Assembly: GCF_028335745.1 (NCBI RefSeq)
Contig: NZ_CP116477.1
Coordinates: 1,550,001-1,614,000, forward strand
Length of the DNA: 64,000 nucleotides
Source: Pectobacterium sp. A5351
Lineage (GTDB): Bacteria; Pseudomonadota; Gammaproteobacteria; Enterobacterales; Enterobacteriaceae
Reading direction: 5' to 3'
Positions within the stretch are counted from its first letter, which is position 1. Every line of letters starts with the position of its first letter. The notes below the pieces were generated by a model. It saw only the letters and a program-made list of their open reading frames with translations, was not told the DNA's origin and searched no databases. Shown in pieces: positions 29,907-37,069 of the stretch. The translations under genes were made by a program, and so were the position numbers.

Positions 29907-30633
29907 GCGCTGGTTTGTGACAGGCACGGATACTGAAGTCGGGAAAACGGTCGCCAGCACGGCGCTACTTCAGGCGGCGAATCAGGCCGGATACCGCACC
30001 GCAGGCTATAAACCCGTGGCGTCCGGCTGTGAAATGACAGCCGATGGCATTCGTAACAGCGATGCGCTGGCACTTCAGGCTAATAGCCGCGTCCGGCTGG
30101 ATTATCAGGCGGTGAACCCGTTGGCGTTTATGGAGCCGACCTCGCCACATATTATCAGTACGGTGGAGCAGCGGCCTGTTCATCTCTCTGCATTGTCCGC
30201 AGGCCTGCGGGCATTAGAAACACAGGCGGATTGGCTGCTGGTAGAAGGCGCTGGCGGATGGTTTACGCCGCTGTCGGCGCAGAATACGTTCGCCGACTGG
30301 GTCGTTCAGGAACAGCTTCCCGTGATTTTGGTGGTCGGCATCAAGCTGGGTTGTATTAATCACGCAATGTTGACCGCCCACGCGATTCACCACGCTGGCC
30401 TGCGCCTGGCTGGCTGGATCGCAAACGACATCACGCCACCAGGAAAATGGCACCAGCCGTATCTGCAAACGCTGCAACAGCGCCTGCCTGCGCCAATGCT
30501 GGGCGAAATTCCTTATATATCGGATCTTCAGCAGCACAATCTGGGGCAGTATATTGATGTGGGGTTATTAGACAGGCAGGCCTCCGGGTCACAGATAATG
30601 ACTCAAATTAGTAGAAAATGTACTTTTCAATGA
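29899..30633 (+). CDS. bioD: BioD, dethiobiotin synthetase
   Basis: A 244-residue ATP-dependent carboxylase that closes the ureido ring of dethiobiotin. The P-loop is TGTDTEVGKT, with KPVASGC and EGAGGWFTPL as substrate loops. The tail (about 15 residues, ending RKCTFQ) is longer than usual. Last gene of the operon. In E. coli uvrB follows; it does not here. Confidence 0.95.
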   Translation: MIERWFVTGTDTEVGKTVASTALLQAANQAGYRTAGYKPVASGCEMTADGIRNSDALALQANSRVRLDYQAVNPLAFMEPTSPHIISTVEQRPVHLSALSAGLRALETQADWLLVEGAGGWFTPLSAQNTFADWVVQEQLPVILVVGIKLGCINHAMLTAHAIHHAGLRLAGWIANDITPPGKWHQPYLQTLQQRLPAPMLGEIPYISDLQQHNLGQYIDVGLLDRQASGSQIMTQISRKCTFQ

Positions 30634-30787
30634 AGGCTCCGATGACCTTTTCATGCAACTCAATCGAGCGTGAAAATTAGATTGGCTTGCGTGCAACCGT
30701 TGTTGAAGTGAACATATCAAAAACAGGCAATGACACAATTCAAATTACAGTCTCTGTGGTGATTAACGTTTTGCAGATGCTTATCGA

Positions 30788-30814
30788 TGAAAAGCCCTGA
30801 CGGGCTTTTCATTT
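30788..30814. terminator. Terminator after bioD
   Basis: TGAAAAGCCC-tgac-GGGCTTTTCA, then TTT. It is usable from both strands and separates bioD from the convergent mesD. Confidence 0.75.
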
Positions 30815-30919
30815 AGGCTGATGTTTCGCTCAGTCCTGCTGGTGGGATGGGACCGTTGGCGATGAATTGGATCGCCAACCGGACTGAGTTTGTTTCACGT
30901 GGTCAACGCTTTGGCGACG

Positions 30920-31951
30920 TTATTTAGCCAGAAGTTCTCTGCGAACGATTTCCGCGCCTGCACTTAGCGCATTGAGTTTGCCTCTTGCGACGCGGCGAGA
31001 CAACGGAGCCATGCCACAGTTGGTAGACGGATAGAGCTTGTCAGCATCCACAAACTGAAGTGCTTTTCGTAGCGTATCGGCGACTTCCTCTGGTGTCTCA
31101 ATAGTATTGGTTGCCACGTCAATAGCGCCTACCATCACTTTTTTACCGCGAATGAGTTCAATCAGATCCATGGGAACACGGGAGTTCTGACATTCCAGTG
31201 AAATGATATCGATGGTCGATTTTTGCAATTTAGGGAAAATTTCTTCATATTGTCGCCACTCGGACCCCAGCGTCTTTTTCCAATCGGTATTGGCTTTGAT
31301 GCCATAGCCATAGCAAATGTGCACCGCCGTTTCACATTTAAGCCCTTCAACGGCTCTTTCTAACGCGGCAATTCCCCAATCATTCACCTCATCAAAAAAG
31401 ACATTAAATGCGGGTTCATCAAACTGGATAATGTCGACACCCGCCGCCTCTAACTCTTTAGCTTCTTGATTCAGAATGGTGGCGAATTCCCAGGCGAGTT
31501 TTTCGCGACTTTTATAGTGGCTATCATAAAGCGTATCGATCATTGTCATGGGGCCAGGCAGGGCCCATTTGATCGGTTGAGTCGTGTGCTGACGTAAAAA
31601 TTTAGCGTCTTCAACAAAAACAGGCTTTTGGCGAACCACTGCACCAATGACTGTCGGCACACTCGCGTCATAGCGATTACGAATTTTAACGATCTCACGT
31701 TTCTCGAAATCAACACCGCTGAGGTGCTCAATAAACGTCGTGACAAAATGTTGGCGCGTTTGCTCGCCGTCGCTGACAATATCAATCCCTGCCTGTAGTT
31801 GATCTGCCAGGCTCAAACGTAGCGCATCTTGTTTGCCCTCAATCAACTCCTCACCTTGTAATTTCCAGGGTGACCACAGTGTTTCAGGCTGTGCCAGCCA
31901 AGAAGGTTTAGGTAAGCTGCCTGCGGTTGAAGTGGGTAGCAATATTTTCAT
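30920..31951 (-). CDS. mesD: MesD, folate-independent core methionine synthase
   Basis: A 343-residue protein with only the catalytic C-terminal half of MetE. The zinc ligands appear as His211 and Cys213 (VHICYG), a Glu around 253 (SLECQN) and Cys312 (STNCGMAPLSRR); IIQFDEP near 175 is the substrate segment. It lacks the MetE N-terminal half, so it should not use methyltetrahydrofolate-polyglutamate the usual way. Adjacency to a DUF1852 gene identifies the MesD class, which methylates homocysteine together with MesX from an undefined methyl donor. It is separated from mesX by 30 bases. Confidence 0.87.
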   Translation of the reverse strand: MKILLPTSTAGSLPKPSWLAQPETLWSPWKLQGEELIEGKQDALRLSLADQLQAGIDIVSDGEQTRQHFVTTFIEHLSGVDFEKREIVKIRNRYDASVPTVIGAVVRQKPVFVEDAKFLRQHTTQPIKWALPGPMTMIDTLYDSHYKSREKLAWEFATILNQEAKELEAAGVDIIQFDEPAFNVFFDEVNDWGIAALERAVEGLKCETAVHICYGYGIKANTDWKKTLGSEWRQYEEIFPKLQKSTIDIISLECQNSRVPMDLIELIRGKKVMVGAIDVATNTIETPEEVADTLRKALQFVDADKLYPSTNCGMAPLSRRVARGKLNALSAGAEIVRRELLAK

Positions 31952-31981
31952 AATAATCAGTGACCTTGTGTGTTTGGTTAA

Positions 31982-32959
31982 TCAAAGAACGTAATTAGCA
32001 GACCATTGCTCAAGAATAGCGTGGTATGGTTTGATGAAGTTTTTCTCCGTAAACTTTCCCTGCTCGATAGCCAACAGGCTACGTTCTTCTCGATCATAAA
32101 CAATTTGAGTGAAGGAATGATCCTGATGATTCAGGCTCGGCTGATAGCATTGACCTGCCGGAGAGTTTGCATTGTAAATCTCAGGTCGGTAAATCTTTTG
32201 AAACGTCTCCATCGTGGAGATGGTGCTGATCAGCTCAAGATTCGTGTAATCACTCAGTAAGTCACCAGAAAAATAGAAGGCCAAAGGTGCAACGCTATTT
32301 GGCGGCATAAAATAGCGAGCCTGTAACCCCATTTTATGGAAGTATTGGTCGGTCAATGAATATTCATCTTGCTGGTATTCGATGCCTAATACAGGATGCT
32401 GGTTTCCAGTCCTGTGATAGGTATTTTTACTTGAAACGCTGAGGCATATCACTGGCGATTTACTAAAACTCTCTTTATAGCTCTTCGAATTCACGAAGCA
32501 TTTAAAGATATTTCCATGCAGATCGCCAAAGTTATCGGGGGTGCTAAATCCAGGGTTGCTCTTATTATGATCTGACAGCAATACGCTAAAGTCATAATCT
32601 CGCACGTAGGAGGAGAAATTATTCCCTACAATCCCTTCAATACGTTCGTTGGTTTTTTTATCAACAACATTCGTTTTCAATATTTCGATGACAGGAAAGG
32701 TGTTGCCATTGCCTTCAATATCAATTTCAACGGAAATGATATCGAGCTCAACAGCGTAACGATCGCTTTTAGAGTTATCCCAATGCGCCAGAGAATTGAA
32801 ACGGTTGTCAATCATTTTTAAGGCGTTGCGCAAGTTTTCCTGGCGGTTCTTTCCTCTCGCCAAATTCGCAAAGTTGGTCGTGATACGCGTATTTTCGGAC
32901 GGGTTATAATTCTCATCGAAACGCGTGTTCTTAATCGTAAATGTAAAATTCTTATTCAT
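31982..32959 (-). CDS. mesX: MesX (DUF1852), partner of MesD
   Basis: A 325-residue DUF1852 protein, with the family opening FTIKNTRFDENYNPSENTRI and TNFANLARGKNRQENLRNAL. In other bacteria genetics shows that this family is needed for the methionine-synthase activity of MesD; its reaction is not known. No signal peptide or membrane helix. First gene of a mesX-mesD transcript. Confidence 0.87.
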   Translation of the reverse strand: MNKNFTFTIKNTRFDENYNPSENTRITTNFANLARGKNRQENLRNALKMIDNRFNSLAHWDNSKSDRYAVELDIISVEIDIEGNGNTFPVIEILKTNVVDKKTNERIEGIVGNNFSSYVRDYDFSVLLSDHNKSNPGFSTPDNFGDLHGNIFKCFVNSKSYKESFSKSPVICLSVSSKNTYHRTGNQHPVLGIEYQQDEYSLTDQYFHKMGLQARYFMPPNSVAPLAFYFSGDLLSDYTNLELISTISTMETFQKIYRPEIYNANSPAGQCYQPSLNHQDHSFTQIVYDREERSLLAIEQGKFTEKNFIKPYHAILEQWSANYVL

Positions 32960-33404
32960 CGCGATCTAACATCCTAATTGTTGATATCAACCTGATTTTA
33001 TGTCTTTCTTTTCGAAGATTTTCAGGTCTTATCATTCAGCAGATTTCATATTGTCTGCACAATTTATGCCAGACTCATCGAGTGAGTAAAAGTGATTTAA
33101 TTTCAATAGACATGAGCCATCTTCATGACTTGATGTACGGTTCGAATCGACGTCGTCGCAGTGGTCACTGTTATACAGAATTTATAATTGTAATTCATAT
33201 GGTTATTTGAATTTGACTGCATGGACTTATGGTAAGACTAAAACGGAAAAGCGTGCTCTGTTTTTCGTATCTAAGAGATTGAACCAACCTCTTTTGGCCC
33301 CTTTCACCTAGATGGATGACAGGAAAACGACGTAAGAATGGTATGATCCCGGCAAGACGATGCCAGCATCAACGGACATAGACCTGAATCCCTGAGGATG
33401 ACTT
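32960..33404. other. Intergenic region between mesX and ymjA
   Basis: 445 AT-rich bases that must hold divergent promoters for mesX and ymjA. I looked for MetJ boxes (AGACGTCT) and found only one poor half (AGACCTGA-like, near 33026), which I do not count. No gene is supported. Confidence 0.4.
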
Positions 33405-33650
33405 ATGAACAATGAAATACCGCCTAAATTTTATGACATCACGGATGAGTATGCGACGGAATCTGAAAAACCAGTGAGTGAGTCAGAACGTGACGCTCTG
33501 GCGCGCTATTTCAAACTGCTGCTCACCCGCTTAATGAATAACGACGAAATCAGTGAAGAGGCGCAGAAGGAGATGGCCAGTGAAGCGGGTATTGACGAGC
33601 ATCGTATTGATGAGATCGCGACGTTCCTGAACCAATGGGGCAATGAGTAG
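33405..33650 (+). CDS. ymjA: YmjA-like protein (DUF2543)
   Basis: An 81-residue acidic, soluble, helical protein that closely follows E. coli YmjA ([32 protein letters not shown]). Function unknown. GAGGAT precedes the ATG. Single gene with its own terminator. Confidence 0.9.
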   Translation: MNNEIPPKFYDITDEYATESEKPVSESERDALARYFKLLLTRLMNNDEISEEAQKEMASEAGIDEHRIDEIATFLNQWGNE

Positions 33651-33742
33651 CGGTCGTTGAGGGCATGTTGAAAAAGATGCAAGGTGAGTATGGTGATATC
33701 CGCTTCCCATCTTAACCCACGGTCATAAGAGGCTAAAAAAGC

Positions 33743-33773
33743 ATCCCGCTGTGTTTCCCTCAGCGGGATTTTC
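33743..33773 (+). terminator. Terminator after ymjA
   Basis: ATCCCGCTG ... CAGCGGGAT followed by TTTTC. Confidence 0.8.
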
Positions 33774-33831
33774 ACATTGCCTTTCCTTACTGGTATAGAG
33801 CAGGGTAGAGAACGTATTTGAGCTATATTGC

Positions 33832-34167
33832 TTAGGGGCCTGTTTGTGGCTGTAGCTGATAAACCCAGGCTGTAATCTGCGAGCCTTCCTCCGTGGTAAC
33901 CACAACTTCAACGCGATCGTAGCCCTCTTCAAATTCATCCAGCATTGGCCAGTGCGCCCCAAGGTTAGCAGATAAAAACAGATAACCGCTGACGCGTGGC
34001 CCAGTATCATTCAGGACTACCCCTGGAAAATCCGCGGCGGCACCCCAGCCACGCTCATAAAACATGCCTGTCACGTAGCCCGGCAACCATTCTCCACCGA
34101 TGTTCTCCAGAATATAGGCATTTGCGTGACCCGGACGCAGCGTACCGTAGACAAACAAGCGTTCCAT
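33832..34167 (-). CDS. Gamma-glutamylcyclotransferase-like (AIG2/GGCT fold) protein
   Basis: A 111-residue protein with the fold's substrate-binding YGTLRPGHANAYIL at residues 7-20 and the acidic LDEFEEGYDRVEV segment (around 76-88, with the catalytic-type Glu). Family members open gamma-glutamyl peptides to 5-oxoproline, and YtfP-type members have unknown substrates. Monocistronic, at the edge of the island scar. Confidence 0.85.
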   Translation of the reverse strand: MERLFVYGTLRPGHANAYILENIGGEWLPGYVTGMFYERGWGAAADFPGVVLNDTGPRVSGYLFLSANLGAHWPMLDEFEEGYDRVEVVVTTEEGSQITAWVYQLQPQTGP

Positions 34168-34502
34168 TTTTCCTCATCAATCAAAATAGTGAATACCCAA
34201 GGGCGAACAAGCTACATGAACTGTGCCAAACCTGTTGCAGGTCAATCATACTTAAACTTCAAGATACAAGGGCGAAGAGCAATACTCACGTTAGGGCTTA
34301 ATAAAGCGGTTCGCAACAGGTTCTTCAGCGCCGCTATTGCTCGGGGGCTGAGTAAATCGTGCTTTCCGCACCGCGAGCTTCTCCGGGAAATATCATCAGT
34401 ATGCCAGCAACACGGATATAAGACCGTAAATCACCATAAATTTTGTCCACTCCACCCAACATGGTCTTCTCTCAAGGTTCCTACACCAGACGGAGAAGTC
34501 GC
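34168..34502. other. Unassigned DNA at the left edge of the second island scar
   Basis: 335 bases with no recognisable gene. Frames that stay open here look random in composition. It probably contains the junction of the old island, but I find no copy of the tRNA-Asn 3' end to mark it. Confidence 0.4.
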
Positions 34503-34911
34503 ATGTTAAGCAGAGAGGACCTTCTCATGATAAAGCCGATACGTATTCACAGCGCGCATATTATCGACATCGATCAGCATATCGGCTGTTCTGAGTGCAC
34601 AGTTAGACGACATCTCACTGAAAGCGCTGTTGTTACGCGTAAACGTGAATCCATGAAAAAACTCCGCCCGTTTATAGATTATGTTGACCTACGTTTGCGT
34701 GAGTATGTCTGGAATGCCGAAGTCATTTTTCAGGAGATAAAACAACAGGGTTACGACGGATGTCGTTCCATACTGCGTCAGTATCTGCATCCCAAACGGG
34801 CTCTGCGGGCGTCCTTCGAGACCCTGCCCGGTCAACAACTCCAGCACGACTGGGGGGAAATCGAAACGGTTGTTGGCGGTCAGCGCTGCAAGGTGAACTT
34901 CGCTGTTAATA
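34503..34911 (+). pseudogene. IS21-family IstA transposase, N-terminal fragment
   Basis: From the ATG at 34503 the frame reads MLSREDLLMIKPIRIHSAHI, with the IstA helix-turn-helix (HIGCSECTVRRHL), YVWNAEVIFQEI and GQQLQHDWGE (first catalytic Asp region). About 136 of the usual ~340-500 residues remain. The frame then switches without a gap into an IS3-type sequence, so the rest was lost by deletion or insertion. Confidence 0.8.
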
Positions 34912-35107
34912 CCCTTGAGAGTTTGAAAAATGAGTGGGTACCCGTAATGGCTACATGAGCTTCAGCGAAGCCGCTCACGCTATTACAGACGACATCGTGG
35001 GATATTACAGTTCACTCAGGCCGAATGAATATAATGGTGGGTTACCGCCAAACGAATCTGAAAATCGATTCATGAAAAACGCTAAAGCCGTGGCCAGTTT
35101 TAGTTGA
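34912..35107 (+). pseudogene. IS3-family transposase (OrfB) C-terminal remnant
   Basis: SLKNEWVP, then after a 1-base frameshift NGYMSFSEAAHAITDDIVGYY, RPNEYNGGLPPNESENRF and KAVASFS-stop. This is the C-terminal end of an IS3-type rve transposase. It is fused to the IS21 fragment on the left and abuts a broken integrase on the right. Confidence 0.75.
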
Positions 35108-35355
35108 CCACTACAGTTGATATTCTGCGCCAGCAATTTGCGGACTCCGTCACGTTGTTGACGAGCGTCGGCCAGAGATACATCAGGGTAGGCACCTAAG
35201 CCGAGGCGTGATTCTTTTCTATTGATGCGATATTTGAGATACCAGAGACGTGAACCGCCTAGATTAATTAAAAGATATAGACCGTGAGAATCGGAAACTT
35301 TGAAGGGTTTTGCTGATGGTTTTAAGTTGCGGATTTTTGAGTCGTTAAGAGACAT
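35104..35355 (-). pseudogene. P4-type integrase, N-terminal fragment
   Basis: From the ATG at 35355 the frame reads MSLNDSKIRNLKPSAKPFKV, then YLKYRINRKESRLGLGAYPD and SLADARQQRDGVRKLLAQNI, about 80 residues of the DUF4102 arm-binding domain. It then meets the IS3 remnant, which removed the catalytic domain. Its start faces tRNA-Asn(2), as the intact integrase does at tRNA-Asn(1), so this is the scar of a second tRNA-Asn island. It is clearly diverged from the other integrase. Confidence 0.85.
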
Positions 35356-35513
35356 TTGGGGGGGCACTTCGTCATCGAACCAATTTGACCCCAAATCTGA
35401 CCACCAAGTTCTCCCGATGCGGAGGGTAAACTGAAAATGCATCGGGAAGACCTTTCACGCTAACCTATTGAATCTGAATCAGATAAGGATTCGTAAAGCG
35501 GCATGAAAACAAG

Positions 35514-35597
35514 AATTTGGCTCCTCTGACTGGACTCGAACCAGTGACATACGGATTAACAGTCCGCCGTTCTACCGACTGAACTACAGAGGAATCG
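35514..35597 (-). repeat. 84-bp direct repeat (tRNA-Asn copy 2)
   Basis: Identical to 6942-7025 in sequence and orientation; see that entry. Confidence 0.9.
35518..35593 (-). tRNA. tRNA-Asn(GUU), copy 2
   Basis: Identical over all 76 bases to the copy at 6946-7021, including the encoded CCA. The 3' end faces the island scar. The nac relative next to it matches the E. coli layout, where nac also sits among tRNA-Asn genes. Confidence 0.97.
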
Positions 35598-35751
35598 GTT
35601 AAGTGCGAAGGATAATAGCGGGAGCGTTTCAGGTTGTCAAAGGCTGTTATCGCTTGGCGCGCTTGATTGCCGAACTAATGACCAACATATTGAAATTATT
35701 GCTCAAGTTGAGCACAGGAAAGCCGTGAGATGCGTCGATTAGCGGGCAGGA

Positions 35752-35769
35752 TTGCACTCTAAAATAGCA
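35752..35769 (+). promoter_or_regulatory. NtrC-like enhancer site 1 before nac
   Basis: TTGCACTCTAAAATAGCA keeps the outer half-sites of the NtrC consensus (TTGCACC ... GGTGCA), with about 10 of 18 positions matching. It lies about 190 bases before the predicted start of transcription, with centre 22 bases from site 2. Confidence 0.5.
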
Positions 35770-35773
35770 GGAG

Positions 35774-35791
35774 TTGCTTTAGGATGGTGCA
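35774..35791 (+). promoter_or_regulatory. NtrC-like enhancer site 2 before nac
   Basis: TTGCTTTAGGATGGTGCA matches about 13 of 18 consensus positions, with a perfect right half (TGGTGCA). The two sites are two helical turns apart on one face of the DNA, which suits cooperative NtrC binding. Confidence 0.6.
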
Positions 35792-35924
35792 GATGAGTCG
35801 TGGGCCGGAGGCGGATTCTCCAGACAAAATCAGGGGCGTTGGTTAGCAGAATCATTGCTTTTCCTTATTTTACCTGTGGCTTATCAATGAGGTATCACTT
35901 TTTCTTAGGGATGGGTGCACAATA

Positions 35925-35940
35925 TGGCGCGCTTCTTGCT
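35925..35940 (+). promoter_or_regulatory. Sigma-54 promoter of nac
   Basis: TGGCGCGCTTCTTGCT fits the -24/-12 consensus TGGCACGnnnnTTGCW with one mismatch and correct spacing. The expected start is near 35952, and an AGGAGGC ribosome site precedes the ATG at 35973. Confidence 0.85.
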
Positions 35941-35972
35941 ACCTCTTTAGAGTAACTACTCAGGAGGCAGAC

Positions 35973-36248
35973 ATGAATCTTAGACGGCTCAAATATTTTG
36001 TGAAAATCGTTGATATCGGTAGCCTGACTCAGGCTGCTGAGTTGTTGCATATTGCACAACCGGCGCTGAGCCAGCAGGTCGCGACGCTGGAGAGTGAACT
36101 CGAAAAACAGCTGTTGGTGCGTAGTCGACGCGGTGTGACGCCTACCGAAGCAGGGAAAATTCTTTATTCTCATGCACAGACGATATTGTCACAGTGTGAG
36201 CAGGCAAAGGATGCGGTGAGTGGCGCACGACAATCAATGAGCGCGTAA
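35973..36248 (+). CDS. nac: Nac-like LysR regulator, truncated to its DNA-binding half
   Basis: The 91 residues follow E. coli/Klebsiella Nac almost residue for residue (KYFVKIVDIGSLTQAAELLH, AQPALSQQVATLESELEKQL, RRGVTPTEAGKILYSHAQTI). They comprise the winged helix and linker helix; a TAA then ends the frame where Nac (about 305 residues) would start its effector domain. A terminator-like hairpin (GCCAGCC ... GGCTGGC) follows. The sigma-54 promoter and NtrC sites are intact. It may be a broken gene or a working short Nac: the N-terminal ~100 residues of Klebsiella NAC are reported to be active on their own. Confidence 0.8.
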   Translation: MNLRRLKYFVKIVDIGSLTQAAELLHIAQPALSQQVATLESELEKQLLVRSRRGVTPTEAGKILYSHAQTILSQCEQAKDAVSGARQSMSA

Positions 36249-36420
36249 GCGTTAACTATCAGGGCCAGCCGTTTTTCGATGGCTGGCTACTCGATCTGAC
36301 TTTCTTTTCTAATGTTCTGCTAGAAATCTATGTATTTTTATTTTTTTTTCGTGAACTTTATCACGGTTTATCACCTTATCGATCTTGTTCAAAACAGAGA
36401 ACATTGGTCTCAAAAATAAA

Positions 36421-36621
36421 ATGGGTTTTTATTTATTTGGTTTATTTATATGCCACTTCACTTTATTGCCGCGATGTGAATATGATTTCCTTAAAATGGT
36501 AATAGACACTAGCGATCAGGCCATTCACAGTGTTACATTAATCTTCGTTATGTTTTCTCTAATTCTGTCCGTCACGACAGGTGTTACCTTATGGGTGTAT
36601 GACGGTTATTTTTTTGATTAA
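36421..36621 (+). CDS. Small two-helix membrane protein before the iraP-like gene
   Basis: A 66-residue protein with two hydrophobic stretches (about MGFYLFGLFICHFTLL and VTLIFVMFSLILSVTTGVTL) around a short polar loop. The ribosome site of the next gene overlaps its stop codon, so the two are probably co-translated. The ATG at 36421 is my choice; a TTG at 36385 would add 12 residues. I do not recognise the family. Confidence 0.55.
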   Translation: MGFYLFGLFICHFTLLPRCEYDFLKMVIDTSDQAIHSVTLIFVMFSLILSVTTGVTLWVYDGYFFD

Positions 36622-36630
36622 GGAGTTCAA

Positions 36631-36897
36631 ATGAATAATATCCTCTCTCATCTTTTAATAAAGCTGGCAGAAAAAGAAGCTGGAGAAAAAGCGCTTAGCG
36701 CGAAGATTGAATCGTTGGAGATGCTGATTTCTGCTATTGTTTTAACATTTGATGACGGTAAAATCAATGAGTTAAATAAAAAGATAGAGGGTGTGGTTGC
36801 TGATGCCTATCAGCGGAAGGATGGCTATGATTACTTAGCTTTCGAACTATTGACGAAAAACATCAATCGAATCACAACCGTTTCATCACGGGAATAA
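36631..36897 (+). CDS. iraP: IraP-like sigma-S stabilising anti-adaptor
   Basis: An 88-residue protein resembling E. coli IraP (86 residues): LLIKLAEKEAGEKALSAKIE and SLEMLISAIVLTF align with its coiled-coil N-terminus, and the length agrees. IraP binds RssB and blocks RpoS delivery to ClpXP under phosphate starvation. AAGGAG lies 7 bases before the ATG. The similarity is moderate, so the role is inferred. E. coli has iraP elsewhere (near phoA). Confidence 0.65.
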   Translation: MNNILSHLLIKLAEKEAGEKALSAKIESLEMLISAIVLTFDDGKINELNKKIEGVVADAYQRKDGYDYLAFELLTKNINRITTVSSRE

Positions 36898-37014
36898 CTT
36901 TCTGATATATCAATGGTGACGATATTAATTGATCGCATATTAATTTCCGCATATCCAATTGAGAATTGTTTATATCTAATAATAGAGAATACTTCTGCTA
37001 TGTGTAATTTTGCT

Positions 37015-37051
37015 GAAAAAAACTGAAGGCGCCGACGTTGTCCGCGCCTTC
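37015..37051 (-). terminator. cycA terminator
   Basis: On the minus strand GAAGGCGC ... GCGCCTTC forms a stem followed by AGTTTTTTTC, just past the cycA stop. Confidence 0.85.
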
Positions 37052-37069
37052 CTTGCATTTATATACGCT

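Noticed and set aside
30709..30799. Short GTG-started frame after bioD ending in the terminator
   Set aside because: About 30 codons, no ribosome site and no similarity; its end lies in the terminator stem.
33020..33040. MetJ-box-like sequence before mesX
   Set aside because: Only one poor half-site; tandem AGACGTCT-like octamers are needed for a call.
34126..34509. 127-codon frame spanning the left edge of the island scar
   Set aside because: It starts antisense within the cyclotransferase gene and has no domain-like sequence or ribosome site.
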